Shown: positions 1 to 10,109 of the stretch, in pieces
Numbering within the stretch: position 1 is the first letter of the stretch
Layout: each line of letters begins with the position of its first letter
Origin: Rhizophagus sp. LPA8_4_AMF
Lineage: Eukaryota > Glomeromycota > Glomeromycetes > Glomerales > Glomeraceae
DNA: 34,589 nt
Assembly (NCBI GenBank): GCA_021464525.1
Contig: JADRCO010000402.1
Span: 1 to 34,589 of the forward strand
Direction of reading: 5' to 3'
The notes under the pieces: generated by a model
Seen by the model: the letters and a program-made list of their open reading frames with translations, nothing else
The model's database searches: none
What the model was told of the DNA's origin: nothing
Translations under genes and position numbers: made by a program

Positions 1-2
1 GT

Positions 3-125
3 AGCAAAATACCCATAAATTCATGCAGATCTCTTATGACCTATATATTAGATATCCGGGGTCCTGTTTTAATTAGACAAAAGTGGTGTTTGGATGATGC
101 TGTTGAAGTTGAAGTAAAAGATTGA
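3..125 (+). other. Open tail of a possible truncated reading frame
   Basis: A frame open from the window edge runs about 40 codons to TGA at 123-125, ending in an acidic stretch (DDAVEVEVKD). It could be the C-terminal end of a gene or of a transposon gene cut by the window boundary. No family is recognised, and a run of this length can occur by chance, although its base composition is less AT-biased than what follows. Confidence 0.2.
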
Positions 126-1205
126 AATGAAGAAATTTCTTTCTCTATTGTTTTAAAAAATACAGTATTAAAATTACTTTGCATAGATATAAATTTCAAA
201 TATTTTACAACTTTTTCCTTTTAAATCTTACCAGAATCTACATCAGTTCTTAAACATTTTTGTTTTGTAATTTCTTTATTTTTATTATCTGTTAAATTAA
301 TATTATCAGTTGAGCTGATCATATTAGTTAATAGTAATGGTACTTAGATTTTATTAGATTAGTTCTGGTATATTCTAAATAAGTGGCCTTGATAAATCAC
401 TAATCTTAAGGTCTCATCATTGTACTGTGACTTCATATTAACTCTTTATGCCATTTTAAATCTTTATAATTAAACATATTGGATGGTAGACTATCTAGAT
501 TAGTAGTTAAATAGCATTTACTTCTTCCTGTCTACCAACTTTTTTTTGAAAATATATACAATTTTTTAAGTAATTTTTTATTTGAGATTTTTTATTTGTA
601 AATATATAATTTTTAAGTTTGTTTTTTTCCAAATTTTTACTACAAGCATGACAAATAGCATAATAATTCCATGAATTTTATTTGCCAAGAACTTTGATAT
701 ATTCAGTCAGATGGTGATTTTTAGGTTTATATTTTTATTTTGTAATACTTATTGAAAATGTGTAAATATATGAAAAATAAAAAAAGACGCAAAAAAATAA
801 AAAAAAATAAAAAATAAAAAAGATGCGAAAGAAAAAATTTTTTTTTATTATATAAGATTATTTAGCATTTTTAAAAATGGTATTGGAAGCATTAGAAGTG
901 TTATTAGAAGCTTCCAATACTGCTTCCAATAATATAAAAATTAGATTGGAAGTTTCCAATTCACATGATCTATTAGAAGATCAAAATCTTTTAATACTTC
1001 CAAATCTTCCAATTGGCTTTTTAATTTCAATAAAAAGTTATTAAAAGTATAAATTGCATATCACTACCTATGAGAATCATAAGGAGACTAATTTAATTTG
1101 TTTTTAGGTTAATTAAATGGTAATATTGATTATTTTAAGGAAACAGATTTAGTGTTTTATTTACTAAGATTATAGGGTCAGTTCTGACTAAAATGCTTAT
1201 CATAT
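126..1205. other. AT-rich spacer without a recognisable gene
   Basis: No reading frame of useful length and no RNA gene is visible. The stretch is dominated by A and T runs (for example about 778-850) and contains the hairpin-forming GGAAG/CTTCC cluster annotated separately at 880-1015. Confidence 0.6.
880..1015. repeat. Hairpin and cluster of TTGGAAG/CTTCCAA motifs
   Basis: A perfect 11-bp inverted repeat, GTATTGGAAGC at 880-890 and GCTTCCAATAC at 910-920, encloses a 19-nt loop. The same core recurs in both orientations downstream (about 923-930, 945-960, 997-1015), giving several alternative stems in about 135 bp. This looks like the remnant of a small inverted-repeat element or a structured transcript; no function can be assigned. 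Confidence 0.5.
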
Positions 1206-1360
1206 GGGCTTAAGTCAATAGAAAAGGGGGAAATCCAATTTTTTTCTAATTTTTAGTTACTAAGCTAATTTTATATACATGACTGTGATCAGTCAAGTAG
1301 GCCAATAAAATCATTTTTAACAAAATATTGAATTTTCCCCTTTTTTATTGACTTAAGTCC
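1206..1360. mobile_element. MITE-like element with terminal inverted repeats
   Basis: The left end (about 1206-1240) and right end (about 1326-1360) are near-perfect inverted copies: GGGCTTAAGTCAATAGAAAA on the left matches the complement of TTTTTTATTGACTTAAGTCC on the right, with homology continuing inward through a G-run into AAATCCAAT/ATTGAATTTT. The flanking ATAT (1202-1205 and 1361-1364) is compatible with a target duplication but is palindromic, so it cannot be distinguished from an extended arm. The 155-bp interior has no coding capacity, as expected of a non-autonomous DNA element. The transposase superfamily cannot be told from this copy. Confidence 0.6.
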
Positions 1361-1907
1361 ATATTGTCACATATATTTATCTATATAGTTACAAAAGCAT
1401 CTTTCAGTACATATATGGGTTTTTTTAGAATAACAGATAGTTTATTAATAATTATTTTTAGATATTTATACTTGTTTTTTAACTTGTATTTATTTTTTTC
1501 TTTTCAATAAATGTACTGCTTAAAAAAAAATAATAAATAGAATAATAATTTGAAATATATGGTAAGTAAAAAAACTAAAGAAAAATTATTAAAACCTAAA
1601 TCAGTTAAAACTTAAAACTAAAGAAAAAAATACAGCAATAAATAGAATTCCAAAAAAAAGTAAACTTGACAAAAAAGAAAAATAATTGGTGAAATTATGA
1701 TGCAATTAAAAGATAAATATATTTATAATCTTTATAATTACAAATATTGTTTTGTAAAAAATAGTCATTATTTATTTTTATCAAATGTATCCTTTTTAAT
1801 GTAAGCTCAAAATATTGTAAGTTTTGGCTAAAATAATTATAATATTATAATAGTTATTATAAATTATAATTAACGGTTTTTTTTATTAGTTTAAAAATAA
1901 TACAGAT
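1361..1907. other. AT-rich spacer
   Basis: No intact gene. A lysine-rich run starting at an ATG near 1560 and continuing across frame breaks to about 1690 could be the start of the pseudogene annotated next, but the composition is so A-rich that this is weak. Confidence 0.4.
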
Positions 1908-2240
1908 TTTAAAATACCACCTAATCATATAATTTTTAGCATATTACATTCTGTTAAACCTGCTTTTTATAATTCTTCAAATTTAAACTCTACTTTACTA
2001 TCATCAATTCCAAATATTATTTAAAATTATATACCAGAAGTTCCTTCTATAAATGAATTTTTGGAAGAATTGAATAGAAAAATATGGTGCAAATAAATTT
2101 ACATATTATTTGCAAAAATTTAAAAAGAAGAAAATTTAGGTTAACTAATTATTTAGATTATTTGATGCAAAATATATTATATAAGTATATTAAAAATTGG
2201 TATTAAGTAAATATTACATTATGAGTTAAAGAATTTTATG
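1908..2240 (+). pseudogene. Decayed SAM-domain-like gene fragment
   Basis: Reading from 1908 gives a plausible peptide broken by TAA at 2022-2024 but continuing in the same frame as YIPEVPSINEFLEELNRK. The likeness then jumps by one frame at the A-run near 2080 to YGANKFTYYLQKF, and after more stops and another shift shows DAKY, KIG and ELKNF in order. From memory, this succession (EFL..LN, a F.YYLQKF helix, a D.EY step, then KIG) resembles SAM-like domains common in Rhizophagus proteins. At least two frameshifts and several stops make it non-functional. The family assignment rests on motif memory only. Confidence 0.4.
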
Positions 2241-2536
2241 TAGATAGATTTACATTATATTATTTTGTAATTGTTCTAAATTTAATAAATAATTTTTTGA
2301 TATGATTATCAATTTCTTTATATTTTATTATTTTTATACATGCATATAAAAATCTATTATATAAATTGATTGTTGAAAATATTATCTTATCATATTGGGA
2401 GTAGTTTGAGATAATGCTATAAAAAGTATATAAATAGGATTATTACAATTATTAATAACATCCCTAAATCTTTTTAGCCAACTCTTTAATGCCAAAAATG
2501 CAGTTTTTATTGGATTTAAATCTGATAAATATGGTG
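2241..2536. other. AT-rich spacer
   Basis: No gene, RNA or repeat structure that I can support in this stretch. Confidence 0.5.
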
Positions 2537-2890
2537 ATTAAAGTTGTCTTTCATAACTCAAATCTATTTTCTAAACTAGTTTTGAACTTCTAAACTAAAT
2601 TCTAAACTATTTCTAAACTTTGAAATTAATTTTTATTAATTTTTAAACTTCCAAACTAATTTTGATATTAAAATTTTAAAATTTAAAACAAGATCAAAAT
2701 TTAAAACTAGATTAAAATTTTAAAATATTATTAAATTTTAAAAATTTCATAACTAGACATTTTTAAAACTTTAATTTAAATCTTATATTCTGAAATTAAA
2801 TTATAACTTTTAAAACTAAATATTAAAATTTTTTCCTTAATATTTTAATATTTTTAAAAGATACTTATTAAATAATAAATAATAAAAATA

Positions 2891-3047
2891 CAGTTAACTC
2901 TTGATATAGTGAATTTTAAGTACACTTATAATTAATTTACCCTTATTATAGTGAAGTTAGCCAATCAAATTGCTTAAAAGCTTCACTATAATTCTATAGC
3001 GAAGTTGAAGTCTAGCATCTAGGGTTCACTATATCAAGGGTTGACTG
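2891..3047. mobile_element. Mariner/pogo-type MITE with TA target duplication
   Basis: The ends CAGTTAACTCTTGATATAGT... and ...TATATCAAGGGTTGACTG form 23-bp terminal inverted repeats (2891-2913 and 3025-3047) with two mismatches. A TA dinucleotide sits directly outside each end (2889-2890 and 3048-3049). CAG termini, a CTTGA core and TA insertion are the signature of Tc1/mariner elements, particularly pogo/Tigger-like ones. The 157-bp body is non-coding, with further AGTGAAG/CTTCACT subterminal inverted copies. A full-length source element must exist elsewhere in the genome. Confidence 0.8.
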
Positions 3048-3119
3048 TAATAAATAAAGTTTAGTCTTTTTAGTTTAATTTTTTAAAATTTAATAATATT
3101 AATAAAAAAATAAGTATTA

Positions 3120-3288
3120 GTTATTTACTGATTGAGTAGTATATAAATAGGTTATCATCTGAAATGAATAACTGAAATATTTACCGATACCTTGAGGACC
3201 TCCTGAAGAGAGGGGGCATTAGTGTTTATGGTGTATTTATTTTAGATGATAAACAACTATTTATATACTAAACTGGTTAGTAAATAAC
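3120..3288. mobile_element. Small inverted-repeat element
   Basis: The left arm (about 3120-3165, containing GTTATTTACTG, AGTATATAAATAG and TTATCATCT) is the imperfect complement of the right arm (about 3237-3288, AGATGATAA, CTATTTATATACT, AGTAAATAAC). The arms are about 45-50 bp and the centre about 70 bp, including a GC-richer stretch around GAGGACCTCC. No coding capacity. It sits inside the composite element at 2537-3911 and next to another hairpin. Confidence 0.6.
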
Positions 3289-3299
3289 TTTTTTATCAT

Positions 3300-3370
3300 C
3301 CTGGATATACTAATTGGTCTGCCAGTTTATAACTGGCAGAAAATTTCCTAGATACCAATTAGTAACCAGG
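3300..3370. repeat. Nested double hairpin
   Basis: The outer arms CTGGATATACTAATTGGT (3301-3318) and ACCAATTAGTAACCAGG (3354-3370) pair imperfectly. An inner perfect stem, CTGCCAG (3318-3324) with CTGGCAG (3332-3338), has a 7-nt loop. The flanks share TTATTTACTAACC-type sequence with the neighbouring element at 3120-3288, which suggests a related or interrupted copy. Confidence 0.55.
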
Positions 3371-3988
3371 TAATAAATAATAGTTATTAGGTATGGTGGT
3401 TAAAATATTATCTGAACTGTGAAAACTGTATTATTATGCAGATATCCAAGATTATGTTCCATATAAAAAGCATAGTATTTTACCTATAAAATCTAAATGA
3501 CACAATACGTCAAAAATATTAAAGATATTTATGCAATAAATACTTTATCTAAAAAATATCAGTATGTTAAAAATGACATGATCCTACTTGGTTGCATTTG
3601 ATTAGTGAGAAAATTAACTGGCAAAGTAGAATTAAATAATTCCAAGTTAGACCATTACTAACATTAATATTAATTTCTTATCGGAATTTACCTTTGATTA
3701 AGATTAGTAACACTCTAAGTATAATAATAATTAATATTAAAATTTGAAAGTTTAGAAATTAGTTTAGGAGTTTAGAAATTAGTTTATAAGTTTTAGAATT
3801 AGTTTAGAAGTTTAGAAAGTTTTGAAATTTGAAATAATTTCCTAAATTATTTTAAACTAGTTTCGATTTAGAATAATTTTAAACTCATTAGTTTAGAAGG
3901 ACAACTTTAATGTATATACAGTATAAATAAAATACATTGTATAGGTCAAAGTAAATATAAGTTAGTATTATTATTTAATTTTGTTAAA

Positions 3989-6900
3989 TTATTCAATAAA
4001 TAATGCTTTTTCATCAATTGGAAATACTATTTTTTCCAAATTTTTTCTAATATTCTTATTAAAGTGATTGCTACCACAAACAACTAATTTAACTTGTTTA
4101 GAATTATCCTTAGCGAATAAACTCATATAATTATGTCTTTCATTCATTAATAATATAGCTGGATTATTATTTAAAGGTGAAGAAGAAGAAGAATAAGGCG
4201 AAGAAGAATAAGATGGTGAATTTTGATTATATTGTCGATCTATTGAATTATAATTGTGTGGAATCTGGATAGGTGTAGGTCTATTTTTAGGAGTTAAAGG
4301 TACGTTATTTTGTTGTTCATGCTTCGAATTTTCGTTATCTTCTTGTACAGGATTATTAGTCACATTATAATTATTTTGATTTAAATAATTATGAGCACTC
4401 ATATTTTGCATGTTTTGAATACCATGTGTCAAATTGCTCGTAAAATTACTTCCACCATAATTAGAAATTTTTGGCGGGATTGCTGGTGGTGGTGTCGAAT
4501 AGTTTTCTCTGATCCAATCATACAACAATACTTCATCAATTGATCCACTATAACTTCTCCAAGTAGGCGGTGGTTTGGATAAAATATATGTAACTTCAAG
4601 TTTTCCTTGTCGTTCTTCAAATTTCTGACTTAAATAATCTAAATATTTTGGACAAATTAAATCTTCTATTTTATCAAATGCTGCCAATAAATATAGCTCG
4701 GAGTTGGAATTTGCTTTTTCTAAATGATATTGTATCTAAAAAAAATTTTTTTTTAATAAAAAACCATAAACATTTTTTTAATTCTTATAATGAAATTGAA
4801 TTTTTTATAACTTACCAATTGTAACATCGGAGTAATTCCAGTTCCACCACAAACCATAAACAAACAATCCCAACATAAATCTTCTCTTTCTTTATTCAAC
4901 AATATTCCACTTCTTTTGCCAAGAATATTATTCATTTGATTATTATAAATACCGCTTGGTCTTCTTATATCCATGTGCAAACCTATACTGAATGTGCGAG
5001 TGTGTGAATTTGCTGACGAAGGCCTAGTTATAGAGTCTAATATTGGTGAAGGTGCTGAAAAATATGTCCTTCTATCTGCTATATCAAATGGACCTCTCAC
5101 TTTGACCTCGAAATTTCTTAATTGTTTGTCCTATAAGAAAGTGTTAAAATGATGAAATCAAATTCAAAAACTGACGTTAAAATGATTGTTTTCACTCACC
5201 AAATGTTGAGTCATAATACCATCTTTGTATATTTTTACAAGTATACAAAAACTATTTTCACATGGCCCTTGAAGTGGAGTGTAAGGTCTAATGATAACAC
5301 GATTATTGACATAACTCATAATTTCAATGTAATCACCCGGAAGGAATTTTGGTAATATATCATCTGGATGAATAATTTGAAATGTTAATTTTTTTACTAA
5401 AGTTTTAGCATTAGATCTAGTCACAACTTCAATATTTGCTAAAATATATCTTCTGAAAATATAAGGAGATAGTTGTTGCAATTCTTTCTCGTTAATATCT
5501 CTCGACTGTTGTGTCTGTTGTGGTTGAAAAGAATTATCTTCTAAATCTGATATTCTAGAAACCACCATACTAGCTAATTTCGAAGTAGCAAATTTAGAAT
5601 GGCGATGTCTTGCAACTCTACGATTTTTAAATGCTGTGGCATTAATTCTATCGACAGCATTTGCCACACTATAAGGTTTATTCTTAGCAGAACTTTGTCT
5701 GTTCTCCTTATATGTATCATCCGTTAATAACGATATACTAGATTTTTCTACGTCATAATCGTTATAATTTATAAAATTATTTTGGATTATTGTTTTTACT
5801 TTTGGATCATAAAAGAAATCGTTTGTTATGTCTGTTCCTATAACACGTTGTAGGATTTTTTGCCCTCCTGGATGTAGTGGGATCCATCTATGTATATCAA
5901 ATACTAATCCTTCTGCTACAACTAAATTCGCTCCTGTCATAACTCTTTTATTGAATTCCTAATTTATAATAAATGAACAGTTAAAGTATTGAAAATAATT
6001 ATTATTATCATTTTTTTATTACTCACATCCCATGTTATAACAGGTAAATTTTCAAAAACATCATCGGGAATACAATTACGAATACGTCTTGTAGGATCAT
6101 CAGAATTTCTTACTGGCCACAAGAATTGCATATTTTTAATTTTATAATAAAATTCACTCATTGTTATCACAAATCCAAATAGTACTATCGTAATACGGTA
6201 ATTTAAAATAAATATTAGAAAATAATTCTAAAAATTTAAATAATATATAATACTTACATAACCATCCAGTATAGATCCAAATATATATTCTATTCGCGCC
6301 ACGATCCCCGCTGAATTTCTTATCATATGTCATCATTCCTAAAATTATGTTTGTCCTGATTTAAACGAATAAAATAATTAATTAAAATAAATCAATATGT
6401 AACGAATATTTCAAATAAATTTACCATGCAGCTAAAAGTAGCACAACTCCTAAGTAAAAATGAAAATGTTTTAAATATCGAACAATCCCTGTCGATGCTG
6501 ATTCAACATTCGCCAAACTCCAAATAGCCAATATGCCCAAGGAAATTTGTATTCCTGTTATGGAAATTATTATTATTCCCATTCTAAATAAGAATATTAA
6601 AAAAATAGAATGAGGATTCTGGAATAAATTCTAGAAATAAACATAATTATTTTTCTTTTTATTTACATCGCGTGAGGACTTGTTCCATGTGTGGTTGTTG
6701 CCGTTAGAGCTACTGCGGCAAATACTGCTACCATCATTCCGCCAAATAAATTAAGGTTTCGATGTTGTACCATATAGTTATCATTATGTCTTAAATATCT
6801 AACTATCCATACTGAACCTATAATTAAATACAAATGAATAAAACGATACAGCTTATGCTGAATAAAAAAATTCGATTTAATTAATTTATTTACATGGAAA

Positions 6901-9791
6901 TAACACTCCCCAAACACTGAACATAGCAATTCCATGTATTTTTAATAATTTTCGTCTGTTATCTGTAAGATCTGTGGTTGTGCCTGTTCGGAAATTAATC
7001 ATTCTTTTACCACGATTTCCACCGTGATAAGTTAAGGTATGTGAGTTAGGATTCCAAGCAAAAACCGCTAGACGTAAAAAAACACATTAGGTTTAATTAT
7101 TAATTATTAATGATTATCAATAATATAAATGCAAATTTTCTTCCACATACTTTCGATGTCACCATCTAGGGATTTTCTATTTTTATTATTTATTGGACGA
7201 GTAACTTCAAGCGAAGTTAAACCACCTTCAACTTTTTGATTAAAAATAGTTATAATTTGGTCATCATTATCTAATTGCCTAGGTACAATACCAAGTCCAA
7301 TTCCTTTAAAATTTTTTCCGGTAACAGAATTATTTTCATTCCAAAATATCATCATATCAGTGTCTGTCATACCATTACCATTAGGATTAAATCCTATCCC
7401 AAACCATGAATTTGTACTACTCATTGTAATCAAGAAAGTAATATTTGTTGAATCCATTTTCCATTGAATATTATAATCATTGGAAAGTGATAAAGGCGAA
7501 TTATAGCCGTTATTAGTGTTTTCGGGTAATTTCGACGAAGCAGGCGGTTGTACGAACCAGATATTTTGAGGGTAATATGAAACCGGAGTATTTCTTTTTA
7601 TAATATCTAATAATGTTGTTGTTTGAATTTTTGCTATATCTTCTTTACTAAATCCAGCATCCGCATTTTCATACCAAAATCTATCTGAAGCTCGGATTTT
7701 TATCCATTGGTCTGAAAAACTTTTATAAAATAACTCTCCAAAATTTCCACCATTAACGTGATCTTCCGCTAATCCACCCATTAATGCTTCAACTCGATCT
7801 ACCGTTGTATATGTATCTTGTAATCTTTTCTGTACATCAGGATCACTTGATATTTCTGCAAATGAATTTTTTCTTGCTAATCCAAAAGCTAGTCTCGCAT
7901 CATTATATGATGGAATACCATGATCTCTACTTCGAACAGTATCGATACTTTAAAATGAGTAAAAGAAACATTAGCACTTATGAGTAGGGCATAAAATTTA
8001 TATAATTATCTTACCTAATAATGTCTAAATATTCCGAGATATGTTGATAATGTCGCCTAAATATTCAAATAAGGGAATCAAAACGTATGTTCTTTGAAAA
8101 AACTGTTAAAAATAAACTTACACAAAATCGGCAGTATAAATATCAACTTCTTCTTGTCTATAAGCGTTAAAATTTTATTTTAGGTAATTAAATTGAGAAA
8201 CATATAAATTTATTATAATAACTACCTCTGAAGCGCCAATGAAAGTGCAATGGATGGAACTCCGTATGTTTTTATTAGATGAGAATTTTGTAAATCATTT
8301 AACATCAACGTTGTAAGTAATTCTCCTTGTCCATTCACTATGTCATGAAAGTCACTATAACATAGTGTATATAATATTTAATACTAACATTGTACTATTA
8401 TAAAATTAGTGAAATATTATGATTCAATTATTCAAACTTATTACCTGAGTTCAGAATGACCATATCGATAGGTTACGGTAGCAAAGAAAGTGTCAATAGA
8501 TGGTGTAATTTCTGGTTTATATCCATCATATTTAGGTAAAGGAGTTCCCAATGCTGTCCCGACTGTTAAATAATTGTAATAGCATGTATTATAATAAGCA
8601 GCAATATAACAGATAACATATTACTATAAATTAAACTTACGATATTCATAATAAGTAATTTTTTGGATAAAAGCTATAACCCATCTTCTAGCTTCTTGAA
8701 AATATGTTTCATCATTCCAATTGTTTCCATGAATAGCGAATAATTCATCACATAATCGATTATGCTCACGTACGAAAAGTATATGAAAAAAATCCGTAAA
8801 AACATTTCTTCCAAATACTGCACTATATCCATACATAAAATCACCATTCGTATCAATAGGTGGATATCCAAATGCTTCATCAGGTGTAGATCCTTTTATT
8901 AAACGCATTTTTCCGTTATTATTATAATCTCTAACCAATCGTAAGTCATCATTACTGTTGCCATAAACTGTTGACGCGTCAATAAATGATGTGGCCTCAT
9001 TAATTCCCGTATTACCACCATCTGATACTGATCGATTAAACGGTAATGCAGCCTAAAAAATATTGTACATTATATACGTTATGTTAAATAGTCATTTAAT
9101 CATTATAATGTAAAGTGTAATATAAGCTTACTTCAGCAAAAAAAAGATCTGCAGGTTTTGGACCGTTTCGATAGCTAGATAAATAAAATTGATCGTCTTG
9201 AGGGATATAAATACCTTTTGGATAATTCGTTCCTGATTCGAATCCACTACTAATATCCATTTTCATAAAAAGGCCCCAATATGTTAACTTTTGAAATGAA
9301 AAAAGAAAAAGTATTAATGTACCGCAGTAACGAAAATCATTCTGCGCCATTACAATAGATTAGTACTGCATCAAAGCAATTATAAATATACTTACAATAT
9401 GAGAAACTTTTCGTTTACTTTTGAACTTTTCCAAACGTGGTATATCAAATATATCATTATCTTTTGATTGCTTAGACGTTAATTTATTGCTAACACATCT
9501 AGGTAAAGGAAATATGTCATCAGGTAAGGTAGCGTTGCAAGTAAAAAGTGTATCTGGAATAGATATATAATCTCCGGGAGTATGAATTAAATTATTATTC
9601 CCATCTGCAAAATGGGACGTTGAAGGAAGTTTTCTTACGAAAGGAGTCTTTGGAGTACCGGCCGATGGCTGATACCTGTTATTACCCATGCCATCTATTG
9701 GGCGATATTCTAAACATGTTGTCGTGGTAATTAATATAGACGTGTAGAAGAGAAAAAATAACAAATTGAACGGTTTATTTTTGATTATCAT
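3989..9791 (-). CDS. Peroxidase-DOMON-b561-b5-FNR single-chain transmembrane redox protein, copy A
   Basis: Sixteen exons joined by GT-AG introns give 1548 residues: 9791-9396, 9287-9132, 9052-8641, 8562-8445, 8354-8226, 8157-8122, 8056-8015, 7947-7151, 7067-6894, 6817-6667, 6583-6425, 6355-6258, 6184-6027, 5958-5200, 5130-4816, 4735-3989. Domains: signal peptide (1-26); animal heme-peroxidase fold (about 28-560; SFIDASTVYG 206-215, REHNR 279-283, proximal His357 in YRYGHSEL, GGLAEDHV near 487); DOMON (about 583-720, GMTDTDM); cytochrome b561 (about 735-905, candidate heme ligands His740, His772, His802, His845); cytochrome b5 (about 943-1080, HPGG at 971); FAD/NAD(P)H reductase (about 1105-1548, RPYTP 1166-1170, GGTGITPM 1290-1297). 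Predicted role: NAD(P)H electrons pass FAD, b5 and b561 to an extracellular DOMON heme and peroxidase-like head. Acceptor unknown. The distal peroxidase motif is lost (WGLFMKMD at 136-143). Domain families are established; the chain is inferred. Confidence 0.85.
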
Positions 9792-9845
9792 TGTTGAATT
9801 TTTTCTACTTGATATTTCAATTAGAAATATCGTTTATTTCACTTC

Positions 9846-9855
9846 GATATATAAA
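9846..9855 (-). promoter_or_regulatory. TATA-like element upstream of copy A
   Basis: On the minus strand TTATATATCG lies about 55-64 bp before the proposed ATG at 9791. The surrounding DNA is AT-rich, so a chance match is likely; it is the best-placed TATA-like sequence I can see for this gene. Confidence 0.25.
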
Positions 9856-10109
9856 TGACGTATACTATTTAATTAGAGACCGGTTAATGTCAATATTAGG
9901 AATCTAATTAATCTCCAAATAAAGAAAATAATTTAAATGATTTAATGAGCTTTCTCAATAAATAAGTTATTGTCAGAATGAAGTTTAACCCTCATCGTAT
10001 TTATAGAAGGTAATATTTTATATATTTTATTAAAAAAGGTTATCAATTATTAGATAAACAATATCAAAAACGTAAACATACTTATATTAATCATTAATGA
10101 TCGTCTATT

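Larger units (their letters stand above)
2537..3911. mobile_element. Composite inverted-repeat element with long degenerate arms
   Basis: The left end begins ATTAAAGTTGTC (2537-2548) and the right end finishes with its exact complement GACAACTTTAAT (3900-3911). Inside both ends lie long arms rich in repeated CTAAACTAATTT-type units (left about 2565-2660; complementary units right about 3745-3900). The element of about 1375 bp has no open reading frame, and two or three smaller inverted-repeat elements lie within it. Long repeat-rich terminal arms are typical of non-autonomous Mutator-like or foldback elements. No convincing target-site duplication is visible, so the class is left open. Confidence 0.5.

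Noticed and set aside
3300..3370. The double hairpin as a bacterial-type terminator or a riboswitch.
   Set aside because: The context is eukaryotic and transposon-derived; the stems extend into arms shared with the neighbouring inverted-repeat element.
9096..9350. An ORF starting MAQNDFRYCG and running into the LTYWG exon.
   Set aside because: Its first part is the first intron of copy A read in frame; the paralogue has no matching peptide, and the AG at 9289-9288 gives the same exon start in both copies.
3989..9791. Reading copy A as a true NADPH oxidase/DUOX with a ferric-reductase membrane domain.
   Set aside because: The membrane part has the cytochrome b561 histidine pattern (HG, QHR, PHA, HFH) after a DOMON domain, and a b5 HPGG domain precedes the reductase. 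The ferric-reductase helices are not present, so only the layout is DUOX-like.
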